The position numbers and the translations under genes were made by a program. Below are positions 18,300 through 27,271 of a DNA stretch of 64,000 bases, in pieces. The first letter of the stretch is position 1, and each line of letters starts with the position of its first letter. Source of the stretch: Boseongicola sp. H5 (lineage in GTDB: Bacteria > Pseudomonadota > Alphaproteobacteria > Rhodobacterales > Rhodobacteraceae); NCBI GenBank assembly GCA_020622165.1, contig JACNMN010000009.1:120670-184669 (forward strand), read 5' to 3'. The notes beneath the pieces are model-generated. The model did not search any database. It saw only the letters and a list, made by a program, of their open reading frames with translations, and had not been told where the DNA came from.

Positions 18300-19064
18300 A
18301 TGACAGCAGTTTTGATTACTGGCGCAGCAAGCGGCATAGGCTTGGCAGTGGCCTATCGCATCCTGAACGATGGCGGACATGCCGTGTTGCTGGATACCCG
18401 GCCTGTCGACCCTGACATGCTTCCGCCAGGGTCGGAGACCCGCGCAATTCTTGTAGAAGGGTCGGTGACCGATCCCGCCGCGTGCGAATATGCCGTCCGC
18501 GCAGGCATCGCGGCCTTCGGGGGGCTTTCCGGTGTCTCTCACAACGCAGGCATCCAGCGCTACGGCACCGCCGCCGATACCGATCCGGAGCTTTGGAACG
18601 AAGTCCTTTCCGTCAACCTCACGGGTGCGTTCAACATCGCAAGGGCCGCCCTGCCGCAGGTGCTGGACGCGCGGGGCGCCATTGTTTTCATGGGGTCTGT
18701 TCAAAGCCTCGCATCGCAACGGAACGTGGCGGCCTACACGGCCTCGAAGCATGGGCTATTGGGACTTGTCCGGTCGATGGCGATGGATTTCGCCGAACGG
18801 GGCGTCCGGGTGAACATGGTGGCCCCCGGTGCGGTGCAGACGCCGATGCTCGACTGGGCCGTATCGCTGGCCGACGCGCCCGACCAGGTCCGGGATGTGC
18901 TGAACGGCATGCATCCGCTTGGGCGCGTCGCACGGGCGGAAGAGGTGGCCGCGGTCGTTTCCTTCCTGTTGTCCGACGACGCCTCTTTCATAACCGGGGA
19001 GACAGTGCGCGTGGATGGCGGCCTTCTCACCCAGATTGCAGGCACTCCAAAGGATCCGAAATGA
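18300..19064 (+). CDS. SDR family sugar dehydrogenase (first gene of sugar operon)
   Basis: Short-chain dehydrogenase, 254 residues. TGAASGIG is at about 7-14, HNAGIQ in the middle, catalytic Ser in FMGSVQ, YTASK and a closing GETVRVDGG. In this operon it is likely to oxidise an aldose (L-fucose, L-rhamnose or similar) to its lactone with NAD(P). The start at 18300 follows AGGGAG. A slightly longer frame from 18270 lacks a ribosome-binding site. The stop overlaps the next start as ATGA. Confidence 0.85.
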   Translation: MTAVLITGAASGIGLAVAYRILNDGGHAVLLDTRPVDPDMLPPGSETRAILVEGSVTDPAACEYAVRAGIAAFGGLSGVSHNAGIQRYGTAADTDPELWNEVLSVNLTGAFNIARAALPQVLDARGAIVFMGSVQSLASQRNVAAYTASKHGLLGLVRSMAMDFAERGVRVNMVAPGAVQTPMLDWAVSLADAPDQVRDVLNGMHPLGRVARAEEVAAVVSFLLSDDASFITGETVRVDGGLLTQIAGTPKDPK

Positions 19065-20314
19065 CGCGCATCGTCGATCTCAAGGCCTACACCGTCGCCG
19101 TCCCGCTGGAGGCCCCGCTGCGGCACTCGAACGGGGCCCATTGGGGCCGGTTCGTGCGCACCATCGTCGAGGTGGTGGGCGACAACGGCTTGAGCGGCTT
19201 TGGCGAAATGGGGGGCGGCGGTGCCTCGGCGGAGGCCGCTATTCTGGCGCTGAAGCCCTACCTGGAGGGCCATGACCCGCTGCAGCTGGAGCAGATGCGC
19301 TGGAAGATCATGAACCCGGTCGGGTCCCTCTACAACAACCGTGTGCAGCTCCATGCCGCCCTTGAAATGGCAAGCGTGGATCTGGCCGGCAAGACACTGG
19401 GCCTGCGCGCCTGCGATCTGCTTGGCGGCGCTTTGCGGGAGGAGGTGCCGTTCGCAAGCTACATCTTCTACCGCTACGAAAACGCCGAAACCGGAAAAGG
19501 CGGCGAGACATATGCCGACGAGATCGTTGCCCATGCCAAGGCGCTCAAGCAGCAATACGGCTTCCGCACGCACAAGCTGAAGGGCGGCCATTTCACCCCC
19601 GACCATGACCTCGAAGTGTTCCGCGCTCTGGCGGAGGCATTTCCCGAAGACGGTCTCAGGCTCGACCCAAACTCCGTCTGGTCGGTGGAGGAGGCGATCC
19701 GCGTCGGTCAGGCCATCGAGGGCCTCAACAACGAGTATTTCGAGGATCCGACCTGGGGTCTGGAGGGGATGCGCCGCGTCCGTCAGTTCGTGCGCATCCC
19801 CACGGCGACCAACGCCGTGGTCGTCAATTTCGAGCAACTGGCCCAATGCATACGCCACGATCTGGTTGATGTGATCCTGCTGGACACGACCTTCTGGGGC
19901 GGCCTGCGGCAGGCGCACAAGGCCGGGCAGGTGCTTGAAACTTTCCAATACGGCGCGGCGGTTCATTCCTCGGGAGAGCTTGGCGTGCAGCTGGCCTCGA
20001 TGCTGCATCTCGGGGCGGCGCTGCCGAACCTGAGTTTCGCGGCAGACGCCCATTACCACCATCTGAGCGACGACATCATCATTGGCGGCAAGCTCCGCTA
20101 TCGCGACGGCGCGATCGCGGTTCCCGAGGGGCCGGGGCTTGGGGTGGAGGTCGACCGCGAGAAGCTGGCCGAATACGGCGAGCATTACAAACGGGTCGGC
20201 GGCTACCCCTATGATCGGGACCCGGCCCGTCCGGACTGGTATTCGGTGTTTCCGGAACGCCGCTACGCGGACCCTTCGGTGAAAACCGCGTCTCTCACCA
20301 TGCCGGAGACCTGA
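19061..20314 (+). CDS. enolase-superfamily sugar acid dehydratase (glucarate dehydratase-like)
   Basis: Mandelate racemase/muconate lactonizing enzyme family, 417 residues. Active-site landmarks follow the glucarate dehydratase pattern: a KxK-type base in THKLKGG, metal ligands in RLDPN (Asp), YFEDP (Glu) and [10 protein letters not shown] (Asn as third ligand), then the Asp/His dyad in [10 protein letters not shown] and AVHSSGELG. It should dehydrate an aldonic or aldaric acid to a 2-keto-3-deoxy acid. The frame is open upstream into the SDR gene; the ATG at 19061 overlaps its stop. The exact substrate is unknown. Confidence 0.87.
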   Translation: MTRIVDLKAYTVAVPLEAPLRHSNGAHWGRFVRTIVEVVGDNGLSGFGEMGGGGASAEAAILALKPYLEGHDPLQLEQMRWKIMNPVGSLYNNRVQLHAALEMASVDLAGKTLGLRACDLLGGALREEVPFASYIFYRYENAETGKGGETYADEIVAHAKALKQQYGFRTHKLKGGHFTPDHDLEVFRALAEAFPEDGLRLDPNSVWSVEEAIRVGQAIEGLNNEYFEDPTWGLEGMRRVRQFVRIPTATNAVVVNFEQLAQCIRHDLVDVILLDTTFWGGLRQAHKAGQVLETFQYGAAVHSSGELGVQLASMLHLGAALPNLSFAADAHYHHLSDDIIIGGKLRYRDGAIAVPEGPGLGVEVDREKLAEYGEHYKRVGGYPYDRDPARPDWYSVFPERRYADPSVKTASLTMPET

Positions 20315-20315
20315 G

Positions 20316-21416
20316 ATGGCAGAGGTCGTTCTGAAGAATGCCGTGAAGGCCTATGGCACCCACCCCGCGGTCAAGGGCATCAACCTCAAGATCGAGGACA
20401 AGTCTTTCGTGGCGCTGGTCGGGCCTTCGGGCTGTGGCAAGTCAACGACCCTGCGGATGATCGCGGGGCTGGAAAGCATCTCCTACGGCGAAATCTCCAT
20501 CGGTGGCGAGGTCGTGAACGATCTGCCCTCGCGAAAGCGCGGTGTCTCGATGGTGTTCCAGTCCTATGCGCTTTATCCGCATATGACCGTGCGCAAGAAC
20601 CTGAGTTTCGGATTGCGTATCACGGGCGTCGCGAAGGACGAGATCGAGCGGCGCGTGGCCTTTGCCGCCGATGTGCTGGAACTGGGCCCCTATATGGACC
20701 GCAAGCCGGCGAACCTGTCGGGCGGGCAGCGCCAGCGCGTCGCCATGGGCCGGGCTATCGTGCGCGAACCCAAGGTCTTTCTGTTCGACGAACCATTGTC
20801 GAACCTCGACGCGAAGCTCCGCAACCAGATGCGCGTGGAGATCAAGAAGCTCCACCAGCGGCTGCACAACACAATCGTCTATGTGACCCACGATCAGGTC
20901 GAGGCGATGACCATGGCCGATGTGATCGTGATCATGCGTGACGGCTATATCGAGCAGGTGGGCGCCCCGCTGGATGTCTTCAACCGCCCGGCCAACAAGT
21001 TCGTCGCAGGTTTCATCGGGGCGCCGCAGATGAATTTCTTCGACGGCACCGTGGTCGCAGGCGGCGTCACGATCAACGGGTTCGACGGCATCTTTCCGAT
21101 CGATCCGGCGCGGTTCAATCTTCCCGCCGTGGGCCGGCCCGTGACCATCGGTTTGCGACCCGAGGACATCGTGCCGTTCGGCCATGGCGTTCAGCCGGAA
21201 CGGCCCGTCGAGTTTGAGGCAAGCGTGCCGCTCAGCGAGTCGCTCGGCAATGAGAGCATTCTGTTCGCCGAAACAGGCACCGTCAGTTTCGCCGCCCGGA
21301 TGCAGCAACCCAGAGCGGTTGCCGAGGGCGAGATCCTGACCTTCGAGGCGGACACCGGCAAGATCCATCTTTTCGACCAGGACAGCGGGTCCACCCTTCG
21401 CAGGGACCCGGACTGA
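20316..21416 (+). CDS. sugar ABC transporter ATP-binding protein (MalK/UgpC type)
   Basis: CUT1-type importer ATPase, 366 residues. Walker [10 protein letters not shown] at about 36-44, Q-loop [12 protein letters not shown], signature [19 protein letters not shown], Walker [14 protein letters not shown]-terminal TOBE region (about 240-350) includes the usual IGLRPEDI. It follows the dehydratase by 1 bp and precedes its binding protein. Confidence 0.92.
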   Translation: MAEVVLKNAVKAYGTHPAVKGINLKIEDKSFVALVGPSGCGKSTTLRMIAGLESISYGEISIGGEVVNDLPSRKRGVSMVFQSYALYPHMTVRKNLSFGLRITGVAKDEIERRVAFAADVLELGPYMDRKPANLSGGQRQRVAMGRAIVREPKVFLFDEPLSNLDAKLRNQMRVEIKKLHQRLHNTIVYVTHDQVEAMTMADVIVIMRDGYIEQVGAPLDVFNRPANKFVAGFIGAPQMNFFDGTVVAGGVTINGFDGIFPIDPARFNLPAVGRPVTIGLRPEDIVPFGHGVQPERPVEFEASVPLSESLGNESILFAETGTVSFAARMQQPRAVAEGEILTFEADTGKIHLFDQDSGSTLRRDPD

Positions 21417-21439
21417 AGACATATCAGAGGAGGAACGAG

Positions 21440-22654
21440 ATGAAGAACTGGAAACTGGGAACGGCCGCTTGCGCGCTGATCCTGTCGGCGGCGATGAGCG
21501 TCCCGGCGGAGGCTCAGGTCTTGATGGCTCATGACAAGGATTTCTGGCGCGACGGCATGGATGTGATGGCCGAGGCCGGCGACTTCGAACATACCGGCTA
21601 TGTCACCGAGCAGTACCGCGCCTTCCTGCAAAGCTCGATGTCGGCAAACAACCCGCCCGATATCTTCACATGGTGGACAGGCAACGCCCTGGCCGACATC
21701 GTGGCCTCCGGGCAAGTGGCCGATGTGGGTGAATTGTGGGATGAACGCATCGCCGCGGGCGAGTTTTCCGAAGGCACGCGCGACCTCTTTTCCGTGGATG
21801 GCGTGACTTATGCGATCCCAATGCTGCTGGCGCGGTGGGTCGTGTTCTACAACATGGAAATGTTCGAAGAGCACGGGCTGAGCGAACCCACGACCTGGGA
21901 AGAGCTGGAACAGGCCGCCGAAACCTTGCATGCCGCCGGTATCACGCCGTTCCATGCCACCGTTCAGGACGGATGGCGCGGCTTCATCTGGTTCTCGGAG
22001 ATCATGATCCGGCAGAATGTCGAGGCGTATCACGGCCTTCATGACGGCTCGGTTCCGTATGACGGGCCGGAGGTGCAGGCGGTCTTCGATCAGTGGCTGG
22101 AATGGTACGAGGCCGGTTACTTCTCAGACCCCCGCTCGAACGAGGAAGCGCAGGATTTCGCCCGCGGCGAAGCCGCGATGTATCTGATGGGCGAATGGGC
22201 CGCCGGCACCTTGCTGGAAAACGGCATGACCATCGGTGAAGATCTTGGTGTCTTCATCATGCCGAACGCCAATCCGTCCCAGGCGCCGGGCGTGATCGTC
22301 GAAGGGGCCCCGATCCTGATTTCGCAGGAGGCGTGGGAGAACCCCGAGGCGCGGCGGGTCTACGAGTTCTGGGCCTCGACCGAAGGCGCGAATGTCTGGG
22401 CCGAAACACAGAGCCTTTACACCGGCAACCTCGCCGCGACCGCGCCCAACGCGATCATCCAGGAAATCTCCTCGGACATCGAGGCCGGCGGCCACACCGC
22501 CATCACCCGCTGGTGGGAGGCCGTGCCATCCGACCTTCAGGGGGATATCGTGGCGGAACTGTCGAGCTTCATGCTCGATCCAACGCCGGAAACGGCGGCG
22601 GAGGCCATGGCCAACATGCAGGCCTTCAACGCCGACTATTGGGCTGATCAGTGA
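21440..22654 (+). CDS. sugar ABC transporter, periplasmic binding protein
   Basis: Extracellular solute-binding protein family 1, 404 residues. The signal peptide MKNWKLGTAACALILSAAMS ends near AEA/Q. The GxGT-like region is replaced by NNPPDIFTWWTGNALADIV, and many Trp residues suggest carbohydrate stacking. It is preceded by an AGGAGGAAC ribosome-binding site. The substrate is likely an oligosaccharide or glycoside given the glycosidase downstream. Confidence 0.9.
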   Translation: MKNWKLGTAACALILSAAMSVPAEAQVLMAHDKDFWRDGMDVMAEAGDFEHTGYVTEQYRAFLQSSMSANNPPDIFTWWTGNALADIVASGQVADVGELWDERIAAGEFSEGTRDLFSVDGVTYAIPMLLARWVVFYNMEMFEEHGLSEPTTWEELEQAAETLHAAGITPFHATVQDGWRGFIWFSEIMIRQNVEAYHGLHDGSVPYDGPEVQAVFDQWLEWYEAGYFSDPRSNEEAQDFARGEAAMYLMGEWAAGTLLENGMTIGEDLGVFIMPNANPSQAPGVIVEGAPILISQEAWENPEARRVYEFWASTEGANVWAETQSLYTGNLAATAPNAIIQEISSDIEAGGHTAITRWWEAVPSDLQGDIVAELSSFMLDPTPETAAEAMANMQAFNADYWADQ

Positions 22655-22676
22655 TCTGACCAGGTTGGCCTGATCC

Positions 22677-22711
22677 GGCCCCCGCCGGAGTTCTCCCCTC
22701 CGGCGGGGGCC
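22677..22711 (+). terminator. strong intra-operon hairpin after the binding-protein gene
   Basis: A perfect 14-bp GC stem (GGCCCCCGCCGGAG against CTCCGGCGGGGGCC) closes a 7-nt loop between the binding-protein and permease genes. No T-run follows. It probably protects the upstream mRNA 3' end or attenuates transcription, giving excess binding protein. Confidence 0.7.
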
Positions 22712-22745
22712 ACAAATGCCGCGATAGACGCAGGAAAGCGGACCG

Positions 22746-23699
22746 ATGACGTCACCACACAACATGCCTGACGCGGATCTACGGAAGCTCGATTTTTCGC
22801 GCTATGCCGAACAGGAACGCCGCGAGCGCCGCCGCAGCATGTGGACCGCACTCGGCTTCATGTCGCCCGCGATCGTGCTTGTCAGCTTCTTCCTGCTCTA
22901 CCCGGTCGCCTACAATGTCTATATCAGCTTCACCCGCTGGCGCCGCTTTACCGGCTTCGACGAATGGGGCGGACTGTCTCAATACCAACGCCTTCTGGGC
23001 AATCCGAATTTCTCCGAGGCGATGGCGAACACCATCATCTGGGTCGGGGTCTCGCTGGTCCTGCCGGTGGCGATCGGTCTTTTCATCGCCGTCATGTTGC
23101 GTGGCCAGAAAATGGAGGAGACCGCCAAGAGCATTTTCTTTCTGCCGCGCATTCTGGCCCCGACCGCGGCGGGGGTGATGTGGTTCTATGTCTATGCTCC
23201 CGACGGGGTGCTCAACTCGATCCTGTCGCTGTTTGCCGCCGAGCCGGTGAGCATCGGCTGGCTCTACAACGAGAACACGATCACGCCCTCGATCATCGTG
23301 GCCTATCTCTGGCAGACTGTGGGTCTGGCGATGGTGCTGTTGCTGCTTGGTCTGGCGGCCGTGCCGAAAGACCCGCTGGAGGCCGCTTCCGTCGAAGGCG
23401 CCACGCGCTGGCAGATCTTCCGGCACGTGACGCTGCCGCTTCTGCTGCCGACGATTCTGGTGGTGGTGATCCTGTCGGTTCTCGCGGGCTTCACGGTTTT
23501 CGACCACATCTGGGTCATGGCGCGGGATTTCCCAGGCAAACGCACGCTGTCGCTGACCGTCTACATGTATGTGGAAGCCTTCGACCGGTCGTCATGGGCC
23601 TATGCCTCCGCCATCGCGGTGGTGCTTGGGGTGATCGTGCTGAGCGTGACCTGGCTGCAGGTGATCCTGCAGGACCGGATCGACCGGATGACCAAATAG
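22746..23699 (+). CDS. sugar ABC transporter permease (MalF type)
   Basis: Inner-membrane permease of the CUT1 sugar importer, 317 residues with six hydrophobic segments. The EAA loop is LEAASVEGATRWQIFRHVTLPLLLP. A hydrophilic N-terminus of about 28 residues precedes the first helix (MSPAIVLVSFFLLYPVAYNV). It partners with the next permease. Confidence 0.92.
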   Translation: MTSPHNMPDADLRKLDFSRYAEQERRERRRSMWTALGFMSPAIVLVSFFLLYPVAYNVYISFTRWRRFTGFDEWGGLSQYQRLLGNPNFSEAMANTIIWVGVSLVLPVAIGLFIAVMLRGQKMEETAKSIFFLPRILAPTAAGVMWFYVYAPDGVLNSILSLFAAEPVSIGWLYNENTITPSIIVAYLWQTVGLAMVLLLLGLAAVPKDPLEAASVEGATRWQIFRHVTLPLLLPTILVVVILSVLAGFTVFDHIWVMARDFPGKRTLSLTVYMYVEAFDRSSWAYASAIAVVLGVIVLSVTWLQVILQDRIDRMTK

Positions 23700-23711
23700 G
23701 AGGGCATGAGG

Positions 23712-24593
23712 ATGGCCGTAGATCTCAGCACCCTCGACTATGGCGCAATTGCCCGGACCGAGGCGCGCCGCAACCGCGAGAACAAAGGCGTCTTCGTCCT
23801 CATGATGGTGCTGAGCATCGCCTGGCTCGCGCCCTTCTATTACCTTATCGTGTCGGTTCTCAAATCACCTGCGGAGTATGTGGCGTCGCATCCGCTCGCC
23901 CTGCCCTCGGGCATCATGCCGCTCTTCGCCAATGTCACCGATGCCTGGGTGGAGGCGCGGATGGGCTTCGGCGTGCTGAACTCTCTCCTTTACGGGGTCG
24001 TGGGCGCCGGCGTTGCGGTCTTCATCGCGATCATGGCGGCCCACGGGCTCGCACGGTACCGGTACTCGGGGCGAACCTTCTGGTTCATGCTGATCTTCGC
24101 CGGCACGATCTTCCCCTTCCAGATGTATCTGATCCCGCTGTTCTTCACCTATCTGGAACTCGGCCTGCTCGACACGCGGATCGGGATGATCCTGTTCTAC
24201 ACAGCGATCTGCATCCCCTTTCCGGTTCTGGTGATGCGCAACTATCTCACGCAGATGTCGTCCGAAATGGACGAGGCGGCGCGGATGGACGGATGTTCGG
24301 AGTTTCGGCTGTTCTTCTCGATCATCCTGCCCAATTGCAAGGGTCCGTTCATCGCGCTGTTCCTGTTGCAGTTCACCTGGATATGGAACGATCTGATCTT
24401 TTCCACCGTCCTGACCCAGAGGGTCGAGGTCCGCTCGGTGATGAGCACCTTGCAGGTGTTTCAGGGCGCCTATGCAGACGTGTCACAGACGGTTGTCATG
24501 GCGGCCTCCCTGTTGGCGTCGCTGCCAACGGTCGTGTTGTTCTTTGTCCTGCGCCGGCACTTCATGCAGGGTCTTCAGGTGAGTTCGAACTAG
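23712..24593 (+). CDS. sugar ABC transporter permease (MalG type)
   Basis: Second permease of the importer, about 293 residues. The EAA loop is MDEAARMDGCSEFRLFFSIILP, typical of MalG-like subunits. The AGGAGGG site overlapping the upstream stop sits at the right distance for the ATG at 23712. An ATG at 23706 is only 1-2 nt from it. Six hydrophobic segments are visible. Confidence 0.91.
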   Translation: MAVDLSTLDYGAIARTEARRNRENKGVFVLMMVLSIAWLAPFYYLIVSVLKSPAEYVASHPLALPSGIMPLFANVTDAWVEARMGFGVLNSLLYGVVGAGVAVFIAIMAAHGLARYRYSGRTFWFMLIFAGTIFPFQMYLIPLFFTYLELGLLDTRIGMILFYTAICIPFPVLVMRNYLTQMSSEMDEAARMDGCSEFRLFFSIILPNCKGPFIALFLLQFTWIWNDLIFSTVLTQRVEVRSVMSTLQVFQGAYADVSQTVVMAASLLASLPTVVLFFVLRRHFMQGLQVSSN

Positions 24594-24606
24594 AGGGGGC
24601 AGGCAA

Positions 24607-25344
24607 ATGAAAAAACAGAAGAATTTCACGCCTGATGCAACTGGTGAAGGGTTCACTCTGCGCACCGGACAGCCGGCCTCCCTGCAGGTCTACAGATACC
24701 TGCGCTACGAGATCCTGCGCGGCGGGATCGAGCCCGACACGCATCTGTCCGAGGCAAACCTGTGCCATTACTTCGAGGTCAGCCGCCAACCCGTGCGCGA
24801 GGCATTGCTCCGGTTGTCTGTCGAAAACCTCGTCCGGATCTATCCGCAGCGCGGCTCGGTCGTAACGCGGATCTCGGTGCCGATGGTGCATCAGGCGCAA
24901 CTGATCCGCGAGGCGGTGGAGGTGGAGATGGTCCGGCGCGCCGTGGACGCCCGCGATACCGGCTTGCTGCGCGCTCTGGACACAGAGCTTGAGGTGCAGA
25001 ACACCTATGCCAAGGCCGGCCAATGGGCCCGATTCTTCGAATCCGATCAACGCTTTCATCAGCTCATTTTCGAGAAGTCCGGTGTCGCAGGGGTCTGGGA
25101 AGCTTTGGAAAGCTCCCATGCTCAGCTTGATCGCGTGCGCCAGGCCGATCTTCAGATGGAAGAGGTGATGGGCCTGCTGGTCGATCAGCACAGGTCGATC
25201 TTCGACGGGATCGCCGCCGGAGACGCACCCCGCGCGGTTCAGGCGATGCAGCAACATCTCCGGCGTGTGCTGGAGAGCCTGACACGAGCCCGCGCCCGCG
25301 CGCCCGAGCTGTTCGATGATGTCGATCCGGCACTGGAAGGCTGA
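24607..25344 (+). CDS. GntR-family regulator with FCD ligand-binding domain
   Basis: Transcriptional regulator of 245 residues. The winged helix-turn-helix spans about 20-85 (LQVYRYLRYEILRGGIEPDTHLSE, then FEVSRQPVREALLRL). The C-terminal all-helical FCD domain (about 95-230) has the metal- and acid-binding His residues (FFESDQRFHQLIF, LVDQHRSIFDGI, QHLRR). FCD regulators usually sense sugar acids. Its location mid-operon indicates local control of sugar catabolism. Confidence 0.9.
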   Translation: MKKQKNFTPDATGEGFTLRTGQPASLQVYRYLRYEILRGGIEPDTHLSEANLCHYFEVSRQPVREALLRLSVENLVRIYPQRGSVVTRISVPMVHQAQLIREAVEVEMVRRAVDARDTGLLRALDTELEVQNTYAKAGQWARFFESDQRFHQLIFEKSGVAGVWEALESSHAQLDRVRQADLQMEEVMGLLVDQHRSIFDGIAAGDAPRAVQAMQQHLRRVLESLTRARARAPELFDDVDPALEG

Positions 25345-25345
25345 G

Positions 25346-26248
25346 ATGCGCGAGGTCGTCATAGCCGCCCCGGGCGTCCGGGATCTTGTCGGCGAAAGCC
25401 CGGTTTGGGATCCGCGCAGCGGGTCGCTTTACTGGGTCGACATCATCGGCCGGGTGATCCGCGCGCTGGACCCGGCCACCGGCGTCACCCGGGCCTTCAA
25501 GACGCAGGATTTTCCAACCGCGATCGGTCTCTGCCAGACACCCGGTCAGGCCGTTGTCGCCTTCGCCGCCGGTGTGGCGCTGGTGGATCTGGACACAGGC
25601 GCTGTCACACCCTTCGCCACCCTGCCCGGGGAGCCCGAGGGCAACCGCCTGAACGAAGGGGCCGTCGGGCCGGACGGCGCGTTCTGGGTCGGCACAATGC
25701 AAACCAATCTCAACCCCGATGGCTCCATGCGGAAAATGGACCGGAGCAGCGGGGCGTTCTATCGGGTCGGACCGGACCGTTCCGTGCAACGCGTCACCGA
25801 TCCGTGCTTCGGGATCACGAACACCCTGGCCTGGGATGTGGCGCGGGGGCGGATGTATCTGGGCGACACGCTGGCGCAGAGCCTGTTCGCCACCGACTGG
25901 CCGGTGAACGACGCGAAGCCTGCACCGCTCCGGCCTCATTCTGCGGTGACGACCGACGGGTATCCCGACGGCTCCTGCATCGACGAAGACGGATATCTCT
26001 GGAATGCGCGGTATGCCGGCCGCTGTCTGCTCAGGATCGCGCCGACGGGCGAGGTGGCCAGCCGCATCGCAATGCCTGCGGAGAACATCACGGCCTGCTG
26101 CTTCGGCGGCCCGGATCTGAGCACGCTCTATGTGACGACAGCCGCCAACCAGCTTTCCGAAGATATGCTCTCGGATCCCTTCCAAGGGGCGCTTCTTGCC
26201 GTCGAGCCGGGTGTGCGCGGCCCCGCCCCCTATCTGTTCGGAGTATAG
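25346..26248 (+). CDS. SMP-30/gluconolactonase-family sugar lactonase
   Basis: Six-bladed beta-propeller lactonase, 300 residues from the ATG at 25346, one base after the GntR stop. Metal-site motifs are LVGESPVWDPRSGSLYWVDI (Glu), GITNTLAWD (Asn) and DGYPDGSCIDEDGYLWNA (Asp). It would open the lactone made by the first dehydrogenase into the aldonic acid, the substrate of the dehydratase. Confidence 0.9.
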   Translation: MREVVIAAPGVRDLVGESPVWDPRSGSLYWVDIIGRVIRALDPATGVTRAFKTQDFPTAIGLCQTPGQAVVAFAAGVALVDLDTGAVTPFATLPGEPEGNRLNEGAVGPDGAFWVGTMQTNLNPDGSMRKMDRSSGAFYRVGPDRSVQRVTDPCFGITNTLAWDVARGRMYLGDTLAQSLFATDWPVNDAKPAPLRPHSAVTTDGYPDGSCIDEDGYLWNARYAGRCLLRIAPTGEVASRIAMPAENITACCFGGPDLSTLYVTTAANQLSEDMLSDPFQGALLAVEPGVRGPAPYLFGV

Positions 26249-26251
26249 CGG

Positions 26252-27259
26252 ATGGCGCCCTTCGAGCTGGTCTGGGATCGGGGTATCGCGCAGGTCGAGG
26301 CTGTCGGCGCGATGCTGGGGCCGGTGCGGTTTCACCTGTCCGATGGCCGTACCATTTCCCCTTTGGCCGTTGGCCCGTGGGGCGAGGACGGAGGGCCGGA
26401 CCATGATGCGTTGCCCCCCATTCTGAAACGGCTTCGGGGGGAATGGCCCTGCGTGCCCTTCGGTGCGCCCGACTGCCCGCCGGACCTGCCGGAGAGATGG
26501 CGCGGCGTTCCGTCCAAGGGAACGGGCACGGATTTCCACGGATACGGGTCGCACAACGCCTGGGAGTGCGTCGAAGACGGCCCCGGACGCCTTGTGCTTG
26601 AAATCACCTACCCCGAAGACCACGCCATCGCCGGCCTGAGGCGGGAGATCCGCGGCGTTGCCGGGAAGGCCGAACTTGAGATTTCTCTGACGATCACCGC
26701 CCGCACCGCCACGTGCCTTCCCATCGCGCTCCATCCGGTTTTTGCCCTGCCGCGAAGGCCCGGCGAGGCGGAGATCGTGGCCGAGGGCATGACCGGCGGG
26801 CATACATTCCCCGGCGTGGTCGAGCCCGGGGTTTCCCGGCTTGCCCCGGATCTCACCTTCGAAAGCCTTGAGGCCGTGCCGACACATCAGGGACCAATCG
26901 CGCTGTCGCGCCTGCCGCTGCCTGTCGACACCGAAGAACTCGTGCAGCTTTTCGGCGTGGCGGGCAGGGTCACGCTTTGCAACCATGCCGAAGCCTACGA
27001 GGCGTGGATCGCCTTCGATCAGACGGTGTTCCCCTCCGTGCTGCTCTGGGTTTCGAACCGCGGTCGCCGCGCCTACCCGTGGAACGGCCGGTTCACGGCG
27101 GTCGGGATCGAACCCTTGCGCGGCGCCTTCGATCTGGGCCCAGAGATTTCCTCCAACCCCGCCAATCCCATCGCCCGCTCCGGCATTCCGACCGCACTTG
27201 AGCTGACCGAGGGGGAGGTTTTCACCACCAGCTACCAAATCGGCGCAGGCCGGATTTAA
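26252..27259 (+). CDS. aldose 1-epimerase-like (mutarotase fold) protein
   Basis: Galactose-mutarotase-like beta-sandwich protein, 335 residues. The region FHGYGSHNAWECVEDG gives the N-terminal substrate site with His. LPIALHPVFALPRRPGE supplies the central His-Pro pair, and FTAVGIEPLRGAFD the C-terminal catalytic Glu. It would interconvert anomers of the incoming sugar. It follows the lactonase by 3 bp. Confidence 0.85.
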   Translation: MAPFELVWDRGIAQVEAVGAMLGPVRFHLSDGRTISPLAVGPWGEDGGPDHDALPPILKRLRGEWPCVPFGAPDCPPDLPERWRGVPSKGTGTDFHGYGSHNAWECVEDGPGRLVLEITYPEDHAIAGLRREIRGVAGKAELEISLTITARTATCLPIALHPVFALPRRPGEAEIVAEGMTGGHTFPGVVEPGVSRLAPDLTFESLEAVPTHQGPIALSRLPLPVDTEELVQLFGVAGRVTLCNHAEAYEAWIAFDQTVFPSVLLWVSNRGRRAYPWNGRFTAVGIEPLRGAFDLGPEISSNPANPIARSGIPTALELTEGEVFTTSYQIGAGRI

Positions 27260-27271
27260 GGACAGTTCCCC

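Noticed and set aside
22841..24610. A 589-codon plus-strand frame across both permeases
   Set aside because: It is an out-of-frame reading of two permease genes with well conserved EAA loops.
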